NCBI GenBank assembly: GCA_014800735.1
Contig: JAAVFP010000038.1
Location: 1-64,000 of the forward strand
DNA length: 64,000 nucleotides
From: Bacteroidales bacterium
Lineage (GTDB): Bacteria; Bacteroidota; Bacteroidia; Bacteroidales; Muribaculaceae
Reading direction: 5' to 3'
The notes beneath the pieces are model-generated. The model was not told the origin of the DNA and made no database searches. It saw only the letters and a list, made by a program, of their open reading frames with translations. This document shows, one piece after another, positions 1 to 9,179 of the stretch. Numbering within the stretch: position 1 is the first letter of the stretch; every line of letters begins with the position of its first letter. Both the position numbers and the translations under genes were made by a program.

Positions 1-38
1 GGCAATGCCCTCTCAACCAAAACCCGGGTTAATAACAT

Positions 39-83
39 TTAAAAGAGGTATTGATAGAATACAGACAATCTATCAATACCTCT
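39..83 (-). terminator. Hairpin terminator after ogt
   Basis: A perfect 15-bp inverted repeat (arms 44-58 and 69-83, 10-base loop) lies downstream of the ogt stop codon. On the minus strand it is followed by a short U-rich run. The AT-rich stem and position fit an intrinsic terminator for the ogt operon. Bases 1-131 hold no gene start that I can support. Confidence 0.65.
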
Positions 84-114
84 CGAAAGGGGGGTGACTT
101 GTGGGTAAAGGATA

Positions 115-127
115 GTGCCGGAGGCAC
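115..127. repeat. Short palindrome GTGCC-GGA-GGCAC
   Basis: A 5-bp inverted repeat with a 3-base loop is followed by GTCCCTAC, which contains the ogt stop codon. The same architecture, GTGCC-AAA-GGCAC followed by GTCC(C/A)TAC, occurs three times at 18418-18622, so this looks like one member of a dispersed palindromic repeat family. Confidence 0.55.
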
Positions 128-131
128 GTCC

Positions 132-632
132 CTACAAATCGACACCTTCCGCGCGCAGGAGGGCTAGCTTGCGGTGGCTACCCCAGTGGTAGCGGCCTAC
201 TCCGCCCTGCGAGGGCACAATGCGGTGGCAAGGCACCAGAATGGCAAGCGGATTAGCGCCGATAGCCGTGCCTACGGCACGCAGAGCCGTCGGGCGTCCT
301 AATGCAGCGGCTATTTGCGAATAGGTTGCAACCGAACCCCGCGGAACGCGCGTGAGCGCCCGCCAAACCTCCAACTGAAAATCTGTGCCTGCCGGCGCCA
401 CGCGCAAACTCCCGAAATTCTCTAAACTCCCTATAGCCCCCTGAGCAAAAGCCGCCCGCGGCAAGCGCCGCGCCAGGCGCTCGCGCATCTCCGCGGCACC
501 GTCAGCAAAAGCCACGGCACACAGCCCGAAGTCAGTCCACGCAACGAACAGCTGCCCCACCGCCGACGCGCACTCGCAACACACCACAGTGCCGGCGTAG
601 TCGGCCGGCGTGCGACCAAAAATCACTTCCAT
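132..632 (-). CDS. ogt: Methylated-DNA--protein-cysteine methyltransferase
   Basis: This 166-residue protein carries the alkyltransferase active-site motif PCHRI with the acceptor Cys at about residue 135. It is followed by the Gly-rich segment typical of Ogt/Ada C-terminal domains, and the helix-turn-helix-like region with RAVGTAIGANP precedes it. Such enzymes transfer the alkyl group from O6-alkylguanine (or O4-alkylthymine) in DNA to their own cysteine, a suicidal repair reaction in the cytoplasm. Length matches stand-alone Ogt rather than the Ada fusion. It is the last gene of a minus-strand trio: its start overlaps the 3' end of the thioredoxin-like lipoprotein gene by 10 bases, and a hairpin terminator follows. 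Confidence 0.93.
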   Translation of the reverse strand: MEVIFGRTPADYAGTVVCCECASAVGQLFVAWTDFGLCAVAFADGAAEMRERLARRLPRAAFAQGAIGSLENFGSLRVAPAGTDFQLEVWRALTRVPRGSVATYSQIAAALGRPTALRAVGTAIGANPLAILVPCHRIVPSQGGVGRYHWGSHRKLALLRAEGVDL

Positions 633-1105
633 AGCGGAAACTCCTCCACATACTCCGCCGTGACACGCAGCGAAGCATCCGCGCAGTAGATGCGCGGCAC
701 ACCCGCTGTTGCAAAAAGATTATACACCCGCGCATCCGGCTGCGGCGAGTACGGCAGCGTCAGTCCCTCGGTCGTCCAGAAAGCGGCAATATCCGCCTCG
801 GCCTGGCTGCGGGCTATGCACACCACCCTCACCTCGGGGTGAGCCAGAGCGTAGGCATTGATGCGCGGCAGCTCGCGGCGGCAGTCGCCACAGGTGGTGG
901 TGAAAAACACAATCATGCTCTCGGAGCCACCCAGCATGTCGGTGGTGAGCGTGGAGCCATCGCTCATCACCACCGAAAAATCAGGCAGGCGGTCGCCCAC
1001 GGCCACAAGCGACGTCAGCTCCGGCTCATCATCGTTGATGCAGCCCGCGGTGCACAGCCCCACGAGCGCCACAAGCAGCCATCGGCACAAACGGCACGCG
1101 CTCAT
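623..1105 (-). CDS. Thioredoxin-like (TlpA/redoxin) lipoprotein
   Basis: The 160-residue product begins with a lipoprotein signal peptide (lipobox TAGC, Cys22). A redoxin-type fold follows, with a CGDC active-site motif at residues 72-75 and a cis-Pro segment (GVPRIY) near residue 138. This is the layout of TlpA/ResA-like thiol-disulfide oxidoreductases tethered to a membrane and facing the periplasm. The substrate cannot be read from sequence. It overlaps ogt at its 3' end and shares a 4-base ATGA overlap with the upstream DUF1573 gene, so the three are almost certainly co-transcribed. DUF1573 and TlpA-like proteins often neighbour each other in Bacteroidota. Confidence 0.85.
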   Translation of the reverse strand: MSACRLCRWLLVALVGLCTAGCINDDEPELTSLVAVGDRLPDFSVVMSDGSTLTTDMLGGSESMIVFFTTTCGDCRRELPRINAYALAHPEVRVVCIARSQAEADIAAFWTTEGLTLPYSPQPDARVYNLFATAGVPRIYCADASLRVTAEYVEEFPLWK

Positions 1106-1494
1106 TTCTGGAACGGACGGATAATGTCGCCCTTCACAAGCATGCCCACCACCGAATTATCGGCGTTCGAGGTGATGCGCACCACCTTGCGCACGGCACC
1201 CGGCTTGCGGCGGCGGCCGTCGAAAATCACGGTGATGGCGGCGCTGTCGCCGGGCGCTATGGGAGCGTGGTTATACTGCACGCGCGTGCACGAGCAGCTG
1301 GCAAAGGTTTTCAGGATGGTCAGAGGCTCGTCGCCGGTGTTCTTGATATACACCTGGCGCGTCTGCACCTCTTTTTCCTCGAACTCGCCCAGGTCCACGA
1401 TGCCGTCGGGCAGAACCACCAAATGGGGCTCGGCCACAGCGGCCGTCGCGGCGGCGAGCATGAGCGCGGATGCTAATATCAGTTTCTTAATCAT
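1102..1494 (-). CDS. DUF1573 family secreted protein
   Basis: The 130-residue protein has a Sec signal peptide (about residues 1-21, ending in Ala-Val-Ala). A single immunoglobulin-like DUF1573 domain follows, recognisable by the pattern FKNTGDEPL, the CSCT motif and the block around PIAPGDSAAI. DUF1573 proteins are abundant in Bacteroidota envelopes; their exact role is unknown. It is the first gene of the DUF1573-redoxin-ogt operon. The start is fixed by the signal peptide, but the matching promoter box ends only 5 bases upstream, which implies a leaderless or nearly leaderless mRNA. Confidence 0.88.
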   Translation of the reverse strand: MIKKLILASALMLAAATAAVAEPHLVVLPDGIVDLGEFEEKEVQTRQVYIKNTGDEPLTILKTFASCSCTRVQYNHAPIAPGDSAAITVIFDGRRRKPGAVRKVVRITSNADNSVVGMLVKGDIIRPFQK

Positions 1495-1498
1495 GACA

Positions 1499-1530
1499 CA
1501 AAGATAGGCAAAAAAAGCAAGGCGGGCAAA
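1499..1530 (-). promoter_or_regulatory. Bacteroidota-type promoter of the DUF1573-ogt operon
   Basis: On the minus strand a TTTG (1527-1530) is separated by 20 bases from TATCTTTG (1499-1506), an exact match to TTTG-N20-TAnnTTTG. The -33 box lies inside the stem of the neighbouring terminator, and the -7 box ends 5 bases before the ATG at 1494. Confidence 0.7.
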
Positions 1531-1557
1531 ACCTTCGCCGTGAAAGTTTTGCCCGCC
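1510..1557 (-). terminator. Intrinsic terminator after the giant fimbrial-locus gene
   Basis: A perfect 12-bp GC-rich inverted repeat (1521-1532 with 1546-1557) is followed, on the minus strand, by a T-rich run at 1510-1516. It sits 28 bases beyond the stop codon of the giant gene and ends the fimbrial locus. Confidence 0.88.
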
Positions 1558-1584
1558 CTGAGGGGGAAAATGTGTGTTGGCGAA

Positions 1585-4500
1585 TTACTTCACCACGAAT
1601 TTGCGGGTCACTCGCTGATTATCGGCCACGGCCTCCACGATAAAGATGCCGGGCTCAAGGTCGAACTGCAGGCTCGTGTCGTCCACGCTCCACTCGCCCA
1701 GGCTGAGACCGGCGGGAGTGTAGACGCGGGCCACGATGCCCTCGGTGGCAGCCACGATGCTCACGGTGCGGTCCTTGAGCACTACGGCCATGGTGAGCTC
1801 GGTCAGGCCGCTGGTGGGACGCGTGATGTAGAAGCGGCCCGAAGCGGAGCCTTCAACCTCGACGGTCATGCCGTCGTAGAGGTCAGTGAACTGCCCGGTG
1901 CTGGTGTCAAGCAGCAGCAGACCTTCGGCATTGTCAACGCCCTCGAACACCAGGGTCGACACAACATCGTCGGCTGCGGCAAGCAGGCCAACCTCGGTTT
2001 CAACGATTGCGTCGAGGCTGTTGATGGCCAGTGCCTGCTCCGAAGCTACGGTGTAGACCGTGGCGCGGCTTTCCAGGGTGTGGTCAAGCAGCAGGGCGGC
2101 ATCCTCGGCACCGTCGTAGGCGCCCTGTGCCATCGGGTCGATGTTGATGATGGCTCGCGAAGCCACTTCGCCATCGGCATCCAGGGCCGAAACGCTGATT
2201 ACCTGCGGCTCGTACATAGACACGCTCTTCAGCTCAGGAGCCTTGCTTAAATCAGCATCCTCAACAATCATGTCGGGAGTGAAGGTGAGCTTCAGGTCCT
2301 TAGTTGCAGCCGTAGCCTGCACGAAGAATCCCTGCATGGGAGCGATGGTGCCATTTACAGCCTCGGTGAGTTCCGTGCTGATGAAAGTGCCGGATTTCTC
2401 ATCCCAGTAGGTTGCGTCCTGGCGGTCGCTGGTCATAATCCAATAGTAGGGAGCGATGGCGGTGCTGTTCACTTCAAGGAACTTGGCCATGTCCATACGG
2501 GCGATGAAGGGGTTGCCCACCAGGAAGTAGTTGCCGGCGGTGCCGACCGAAACTGTGGGCTCGAACTTACCGTCGTTGTTAAACGCTATCAGGCTGTGGC
2601 GGTCGGTACCGTTGCGTTTAACATCTGTGTCGTCGGCGCCTTCGGTCTTGTCATTCTGGTCGAAGTATTTATAGGTGTCATCGGCCTTGGGAAGACGGAA
2701 GCGGACAATCTTGTCCTCACCCCAGTTGTCGATACCCTCAGAATCAGTGCGGATGGAGAAGCCGGTGCCGGGTGCATAGTCCTCGTCGACGTCGTTGTAC
2801 ACACGGCTCCAGTTGAGCGACACGGCCGCCGACTTCGAGGCGTGGGATTCGTCGCCCAGGAAGTAAGTCTTGGCCTCTGCCTTGTTCCAACCGCGCTGAT
2901 AAACGGCGGGCTCGAAGCGGCCATAGTCCGTGTTGTTGAAATTGATTTCAGTGAACAGTTCGTTGTCCTGCTTACCGCCGGCGGTCTTGGTGTACATATC
3001 GCCGGCCACTACGCCCTGCAGAGGCGAGCCGAGAGTGTACCAGCGGTCGGCGGTCATTTCCATGTCAACCCATGCCTTCTGATAGTTCTTTTCGAACACG
3101 AAGCTTTCCTGGTGAACCAGCTCGGCGCCGTGGTTGAAATGAATCTGATCGCAAGTGTTGGCATACCACGGACGGCAAGCAAGCTTACCATCTGTTTCAA
3201 GCATATCAAGCGAAGTCATATCGTACTCGATATTTTCGGTAGCGATACCTTCGGCATCAGCAACGCCGGAAGTAGCCTTGTCATTCCAGGTGCGCGAGCC
3301 ATTGAGAGTTGGAATGTCTGTGCTCGAAGCAGTGAACATCCAGGGATAACCCTTGGTGGCTTCGTCCTTGCGGAGGTCAAGCACAATCACCTTGGTGAAA
3401 TCCAGCGGAGCATAGCTCATGGCGTTGCCGGTGACGTCAACCTCGCGGGTTTCAATCACGCCCATGGCATTCTCAACGAGCGCGATTCGCTTCTTATCGT
3501 TAACGATGGTGTGGTCAGAAGTCTTCGCATCGCCATCGGGCAGCAGAAGCTCTTCGGCCTTCACGCGGCTCCAGTTGGCATCGTTGTTCCAGTTGCGGCT
3601 GTCGACGCCGGTCCACTTCATGTACTCCGGCACAACCTTGAGCGTGAACACAACCTGACCCTGGCAGTAACCATCCACCTCGGTGTTGAGCACTTCATCG
3701 AAGTTGAATCGCACGCGGTAGTAGTAGCCCTCGCGGAACTCCATCTGCTTGCTGAACACGATGCCGACCGAGTTGGCAGTGCCGTCCTTGATTGCAGTCA
3801 TGTTCTGCATCATGCCGATGGGCAGGAGGCCGTTCTTGATGGCCTGCTTATCCATGGGGTGCTTGTCGAGGCCGATATAGCGGGGGTCGTTGGTTTCAAC
3901 GAGGTAAACAAAGGGATCACCCTCCTCATTCACGTTGCCACCGATACCCATGGTCGCGTCGCTATCCACACCTTTATAAGATGTGATGCCGCGCAGGGGC
4001 AGTTCGAGATATTTTGCATTGGCAGGAATTACAGCCGTTGTGTTCACAACAAGATTGTCACCTCCGTTGGAAGTAAGGTCGGCCACATCGTTGATGCTGT
4101 TTAGCTGGCGGAAGCCGAGGCGCAGAGGAACATCCTCCTCGGGATAGTCGATACCATCGAATCCATCAAGCATGCGCGGAGCGCTGTCGGCCACACGCAG
4201 GCGGATTTCGTTGGGCTGCGAGCACACCTTGTAGTTCTCCTCGTCGTCAGGGCCCGGGATGATGGGCATGGCGGTGAGCACCAGTATGCGCTCCTCATTG
4301 TCGGCATTGTTCTGGATGGGCGGGAACACGAAGCTTGAAGCATGAAGCACCAGGCGACCATCGGCTACAAGCTGGCGGAGCGGAGTATATTTATCCTCAG
4401 TCTGGCCTTCGGGAAGTTCGGGAAGTTCGGTAGCATCGATATTGCTTTCAACACCGGCATCCTTATCGCCATTGCGGAATTCGAAGAGAATATCGTAGAG

Positions 4501-7500
4501 GCTGCTGCTAGCGTCACCATCCGGTTTCTTCATGAAATCCTCAATCGGACCGAGGAACCAATCGTAGTAGTGGTTGGGGGCGTTAACGTAGTCGTCGTAG
4601 TTGTTGGGGGCCTGGATTTCCTTGCCTTCGGCAAGCATCTTGAGGTCCACTTGCACAACGGGTGACTGACCCTCGCACACCTCGATAGGATTGCCATCGG
4701 TGTAGGCGATACCGTCAATCTTGATTACGCCCGAACCCTGGAGGGTGATAACGGCGAATTTATCGCAAGCATCGCCGGTGATAGCGAAAGCGGAGAGGCC
4801 CTGCGTATCCACAGGTTTGACATCGGCATACTCAGGATAGAGAACGACATAATAGTCCTTGCCCGGGCGAAGATTCTCGTCGAAAGGTTGGATATTTGCA
4901 CGGAAATAGCGGGTACCTGAAATTTCAGATGTGTAGCGCATTGCCTTATTAAGAGTCCGTTCATCATATTCGGGCAAATCTTCGTAGAAAGTGTATAAAT
5001 CCATCGCTACGTAGCGCTGACTATCAACGTCCGGATCCGCATTTTCAACCATACTGATGATTGCTTTGCGGACTACTTCATTAAGGGCTTCGTTCTGTTC
5101 ATTTTCATTGGCAAATTCCGTGTTTTGATACGCCTCGTATGCTTCGTCGTAGACCTTTTTATCAAGGACGGCGAAATTCAGAACTATCTTGGAATCCTTA
5201 TTACTAACGTTTGTTTCTTCAAGACCGTTGGACGACAGAAGCTTGTCGAAACGGCTGGTGATACGCATTGCAACGGTAGTCTGCTCGGGGTCGCACACGG
5301 GTTCAAGCTGGCGAGCAGTGATTTGCGGCGAAATAATGTACGCACGGATATCATCCACTGCATAGTCAGCACCAACGGAGGACACACAGTTGTTTTCCAA
5401 CCACAGTTCATAGTGGTCTATCATCTTCATCTGGATGCTGTTCAGGTCAGGAATGAACTCGTAATAGATGTGCATCCAGTCGCCGTGGTTCTCGTCGATG
5501 TTACCATGCTTCTGTCGTGCAGTAGCAGAACCGAACTTCTGGTTATCAATAAAGCCGGTAACGAAAGTGTGAACAGGCTCCGAGTTTCCGTAGGCGTCAA
5601 CTGCCATAAAGTTGAAGGCGATATTGGCGGTTGCGTAGTTGGGCGACATTTCGGCAGCCCAAGCCGAAACAGCCACGGTAGAGCCGGGGCACAGGGAGTG
5701 AATGTGCATCTTGGCAATCACACCGGGGTCGGTGGCGGCATTCACATAGTAGAAATAACCTGTCTGAGCATTTTCGGGGTCGGCCGCGTAGGTGTCATAC
5801 CACAGGCGGTCGTAAAGACCATTTGTGGCGTCATCATTTTTATGTTTGTCGGCCGCGGCATGATATGCAACCTGGTCGGAGTGGTTAGCTATGATATATT
5901 CATTGTAGTCATAGCTATCATAACCTCCATAGCCAAACGAATAGGTAGAATTCTGCCATGTTGTAGGCCACTTGAAGGAACGGTGAGGGCCTACTTTCTC
6001 AGTGTCATTTTTAGTGCGGAAATAATCCTTGAGATTATAGAGCTGTTCATTCTCGAATGTACGATACTGGTCGAAGTCCACTACCACTGCCGGAGCACCT
6101 GCCACTTCTTCCTGTTCAAGATACTCGGGCTTATGGTAGTAGTAATTCGTTTTTCCAGCCTCTGAAGGGGTAGCTGCAGTGTAGTCTTTCAAAACTTTTT
6201 CATTGACAACGGAAGCTTGTTCCTCGCCAACGAATGTGATAATATATTCGTCAACATACAGGGGAGAATTAGTTTCTCCAATATTAATTTGCGACTGGCC
6301 GTTATGGTCAAGAGCTACGAGACGCACACGATATTTACCAGGGGCTGCGTTCTGATATGAGCAGTATACCACTCGGTAGAGACTCATGTTGCCGTCACCT
6401 CCGTAATAGTCACCATTTTGAATTGTGGGATCATCGTTACCAAATCCGTTTTCGATATCCTGGTACTTACGCGTGCCCTGCGATGTAGAAGTTGCATCGA
6501 AGGTGAACATATTGTTGATAGGATTACCGGTAATAGCACCATTTTCGTCGAGACGATATACTTCGAGTCCTACACGCGGCACACGACCATAGCTTCCATC
6601 AGCCTTCTTATAATAGAAATTTGTGTAGGCATACATGGGATCGCCATTAGAGGCCTTATTGGGTACTATAGTATTAAGTCGGACTTGAAAGTCGTGGCCG
6701 GAGCGAGCGGAAACTGCTCGGTTGATTTGAGAAAGGTATGCTTCATTATCCTTGACTGAAGTAGTATAGTCATCGGCAAATTTCTTACCATCCTTTATGT
6801 GCCAGATGTAGCGGAACGAGATAATGGGCTCGTGCACGGTTTTATTCGCATTGTCAAGGTTATATTCAGCCGTGGGGTTAAATTCGTGAGCAAAGTCGGC
6901 GGCAATGTGAAATGCGTCGGCACCCGCAGGGATGTCGAGATTCAGATTCTCAGGAGCATCGGGAGCAAACTTTGACTTACGAGGCTGATAGAACGTAGCC
7001 GAGGTGCCGTACCAACGCAACGGATGCGAACATAAAGGACTGTTGAGGTATGCTTCATCAAGTTCGAAATCGCTGCGGGTGGTCAAAGGAGGGGTCACAT
7101 AACCATCGGTGAGCGTCCAACCGCCATCGAGCTTTTCAAGCATCTCATTGTTAAAATCTTCGGCAGGGCTGGCATCGTTAATATCAACCGAGGTATTGGT
7201 GACAGTGACAGTCACATTGTCTTCTCCCTGACTATAAATACCGTTGCCGCCATTAAGGTTATCGATGGTTGCAATAGAATAGCAATTATCTAAGTTGCAA
7301 GTTTTACAGAACGCAACAAACGCAGCATTGGCGCCACCGTCATAACCGCCGGTGACAGTACCAACAAAACCGACATTTTTAAAATCCAGCGAACCGTTAT
7401 TGTGATATGCGAGAATACCGGCGGCATAGGAGACATTGTTACCACCGATATTACCGGTCGCTGTAATCTTAACATTACCGGAAACAAGAACATTTTCAAG

Positions 7501-9024
7501 CTTCACATTATCCCATGCCATGCCGATAAGGCCGGCAGCACGACCACCGGAAGTTACATTGACATTGAGAAGTTTAAGATCGTGGATATAGCAGCCGTCA
7601 TGGACCATTCCGAATAGTCCTGTGTGGTACTGATCATTATCACGAGTAATCGTAAGATTCTTAATGGCATAGCCGTTACCATTGAATTCGCCGCGGTATT
7701 CTACATTTGTGTTACCTGTGAGCGTGGGGTTATTGGCACCGATAGATGTGGGTAAGTTCGAGCCATTACATTCTATATCCGAAACAAGAATTGCATTGGT
7801 ATACTCTCGGTCTTTGGATTGATATACGTATTCGGCAAATTCACAAAGGTCAAGATAGGTGCCGATGACATAATATTCTTTTCCGTCGATGGTGATAAAA
7901 GGGTCGTTTCGGCGGGGAAATGCAGAACCCCCAAAATAGCCAGCATTGTCTGTCTTAATTATGCCGGAAGGATCGGCAAGGAAATCCAGCAACACATTTC
8001 CGTCTGAGTCTTTAACGTGGTCAAACGAATAATCCTGATTCTGGAGCTCTCCTTCGCTATTTTTGGGGACATAGCCGTACCAGTGCGAGAATTTTTCGTA
8101 GTAATTGCCAACATTGGGGAGGTCGTAGAAGGGAATGAGCGTGATGATGTCACCGGGCATGGCGTAGAGCGTCATCTCGGTGATATGGGGCATCTGCGAT
8201 TCGCCCTGTTTGTCGAAAGTGGGGAGGTCGTAAACTTCGCCGTCATATACAAAGGTGTGGTTCTCGCCCCAGGGAGTTGACATTTCCTCCTGTCCGGTTT
8301 TGGTGCAATAGTACTCGGCATTTTTACCGTAGTGGTTGCGGTGCGACAGAATACCTTTGTTTGATTGATATTTATAATCTCGATACGACAAATAGTAATC
8401 GCCGATGGCATGGAGTGGGTCAAGGCGACCTCCGGGGTAGTATTGGTCATCAGCAATGGCATAGAGATTGAATTTAAAGAATTCAGCTTTAGCGGAAGGA
8501 GTAACCTGGTTACCGCTGGAGACTTCCAAAATCTCTAATTTAAAGCTATCATACTCAACTTCATTATCGGTAAGGCCATAGACGCGATTAGAAAATTCGT
8601 GAGCACGATTACTTCCTCGGAAAAGTAAATAAGCATATCCAAGATCAGTATATGTGGTAGATCCGCTAACTCGACCGGATACTTTCAAAACCGTAGGTGC
8701 ACCCCATTTTTCATAACGCCCAAAATATACAACAAGGCCGCGACTCTTGGACAGACCCACAGGGTTTGCGGAAAGATCAACCGTAATTGTACGGGTTTCA
8801 GGAGATGCTAATGATATATGACGTCCCCACGCATAATGCTCGTCGATGTGAAGGTTCATGTTGTATATTTTACCTTCGCTATCAGTTGGAGTAAGAATTT
8901 GGCTCTCATTTGACAGGAGCGGCTCCGGAGCGGGGTTCAGAGCGCCGATGGGGATGGCTAATGATAGGAGGACTGCTGCTGCGGCGGTGCGCAGGGTGGC
9001 GGTCAGGTTGCGGAATATAATCAT
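1585..9024 (-). CDS. Giant secreted surface protein, putative fimbrial tip adhesin with T9SS-like C-terminus
   Basis: About 2,479 residues. I chose the ATG at 9024 because it begins a clear signal peptide (hydrophobic core to about residue 28); the longer frame adds 46 unlikely residues. Around residues 450-560 there are GLUG-like repeats (NGNGYAIKNL, TGLFG, AGLIG, AGILAY), a feature of bacterial adhesins. Near residue 1810 the motif WTG...NWNNDANW, common in large secreted Bacteroidota proteins, is present. The last ~50 residues (VYTPAGLSLGEW ... LEPGIFIVEA ... KFVVK) resemble a T9SS type A sorting domain. It is the last gene of the fimbrial locus, the position where a large T9SS-linked protein (Mfa5) occurs in the Porphyromonas mfa cluster. 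A tip or adhesin role is inferred from context. No catalytic motif was seen. Confidence 0.75.
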   Translation of the reverse strand: MIIFRNLTATLRTAAAAVLLSLAIPIGALNPAPEPLLSNESQILTPTDSEGKIYNMNLHIDEHYAWGRHISLASPETRTITVDLSANPVGLSKSRGLVVYFGRYEKWGAPTVLKVSGRVSGSTTYTDLGYAYLLFRGSNRAHEFSNRVYGLTDNEVEYDSFKLEILEVSSGNQVTPSAKAEFFKFNLYAIADDQYYPGGRLDPLHAIGDYYLSYRDYKYQSNKGILSHRNHYGKNAEYYCTKTGQEEMSTPWGENHTFVYDGEVYDLPTFDKQGESQMPHITEMTLYAMPGDIITLIPFYDLPNVGNYYEKFSHWYGYVPKNSEGELQNQDYSFDHVKDSDGNVLLDFLADPSGIIKTDNAGYFGGSAFPRRNDPFITIDGKEYYVIGTYLDLCEFAEYVYQSKDREYTNAILVSDIECNGSNLPTSIGANNPTLTGNTNVEYRGEFNGNGYAIKNLTITRDNDQYHTGLFGMVHDGCYIHDLKLLNVNVTSGGRAAGLIGMAWDNVKLENVLVSGNVKITATGNIGGNNVSYAAGILAYHNNGSLDFKNVGFVGTVTGGYDGGANAAFVAFCKTCNLDNCYSIATIDNLNGGNGIYSQGEDNVTVTVTNTSVDINDASPAEDFNNEMLEKLDGGWTLTDGYVTPPLTTRSDFELDEAYLNSPLCSHPLRWYGTSATFYQPRKSKFAPDAPENLNLDIPAGADAFHIAADFAHEFNPTAEYNLDNANKTVHEPIISFRYIWHIKDGKKFADDYTTSVKDNEAYLSQINRAVSARSGHDFQVRLNTIVPNKASNGDPMYAYTNFYYKKADGSYGRVPRVGLEVYRLDENGAITGNPINNMFTFDATSTSQGTRKYQDIENGFGNDDPTIQNGDYYGGDGNMSLYRVVYCSYQNAAPGKYRVRLVALDHNGQSQINIGETNSPLYVDEYIITFVGEEQASVVNEKVLKDYTAATPSEAGKTNYYYHKPEYLEQEEVAGAPAVVVDFDQYRTFENEQLYNLKDYFRTKNDTEKVGPHRSFKWPTTWQNSTYSFGYGGYDSYDYNEYIIANHSDQVAYHAAADKHKNDDATNGLYDRLWYDTYAADPENAQTGYFYYVNAATDPGVIAKMHIHSLCPGSTVAVSAWAAEMSPNYATANIAFNFMAVDAYGNSEPVHTFVTGFIDNQKFGSATARQKHGNIDENHGDWMHIYYEFIPDLNSIQMKMIDHYELWLENNCVSSVGADYAVDDIRAYIISPQITARQLEPVCDPEQTTVAMRITSRFDKLLSSNGLEETNVSNKDSKIVLNFAVLDKKVYDEAYEAYQNTEFANENEQNEALNEVVRKAIISMVENADPDVDSQRYVAMDLYTFYEDLPEYDERTLNKAMRYTSEISGTRYFRANIQPFDENLRPGKDYYVVLYPEYADVKPVDTQGLSAFAITGDACDKFAVITLQGSGVIKIDGIAYTDGNPIEVCEGQSPVVQVDLKMLAEGKEIQAPNNYDDYVNAPNHYYDWFLGPIEDFMKKPDGDASSSLYDILFEFRNGDKDAGVESNIDATELPELPEGQTEDKYTPLRQLVADGRLVLHASSFVFPPIQNNADNEERILVLTAMPIIPGPDDEENYKVCSQPNEIRLRVADSAPRMLDGFDGIDYPEEDVPLRLGFRQLNSINDVADLTSNGGDNLVVNTTAVIPANAKYLELPLRGITSYKGVDSDATMGIGGNVNEEGDPFVYLVETNDPRYIGLDKHPMDKQAIKNGLLPIGMMQNMTAIKDGTANSVGIVFSKQMEFREGYYYRVRFNFDEVLNTEVDGYCQGQVVFTLKVVPEYMKWTGVDSRNWNNDANWSRVKAEELLLPDGDAKTSDHTIVNDKKRIALVENAMGVIETREVDVTGNAMSYAPLDFTKVIVLDLRKDEATKGYPWMFTASSTDIPTLNGSRTWNDKATSGVADAEGIATENIEYDMTSLDMLETDGKLACRPWYANTCDQIHFNHGAELVHQESFVFEKNYQKAWVDMEMTADRWYTLGSPLQGVVAGDMYTKTAGGKQDNELFTEINFNNTDYGRFEPAVYQRGWNKAEAKTYFLGDESHASKSAAVSLNWSRVYNDVDEDYAPGTGFSIRTDSEGIDNWGEDKIVRFRLPKADDTYKYFDQNDKTEGADDTDVKRNGTDRHSLIAFNNDGKFEPTVSVGTAGNYFLVGNPFIARMDMAKFLEVNSTAIAPYYWIMTSDRQDATYWDEKSGTFISTELTEAVNGTIAPMQGFFVQATAATKDLKLTFTPDMIVEDADLSKAPELKSVSMYEPQVISVSALDADGEVASRAIINIDPMAQGAYDGAEDAALLLDHTLESRATVYTVASEQALAINSLDAIVETEVGLLAAADDVVSTLVFEGVDNAEGLLLLDTSTGQFTDLYDGMTVEVEGSASGRFYITRPTSGLTELTMAVVLKDRTVSIVAATEGIVARVYTPAGLSLGEWSVDDTSLQFDLEPGIFIVEAVADNQRVTRKFVVK

Positions 9025-9165
9025 GTTAGCTGTTGTTTGCTGTTTGGATTGGTTCCCCCCGGGAATGGGGGTGAGGATTGAGGTTATATGGAGTGTGTCG
9101 GTGTAAGAGATGTGAGGGGGGCGGTGAAGCGCGCAGGGGGAATTGCGGGGCGACGCCCTCAATTC

Positions 9166-9177
9166 CCCTGCTCTACC
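9166..9177 (-). repeat. Copy 1 of 12-mer GGTAGAGCAGGG
   Basis: The motif lies 2 bases beyond the stop codon of the upstream fimbrillin-like gene (stop at 9180-9182). Identical 12-mers are at 18347-18358 and 24497-24508, always on the minus strand in 3' non-coding sequence. Confidence 0.5.
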
Positions 9178-9179
9178 GC

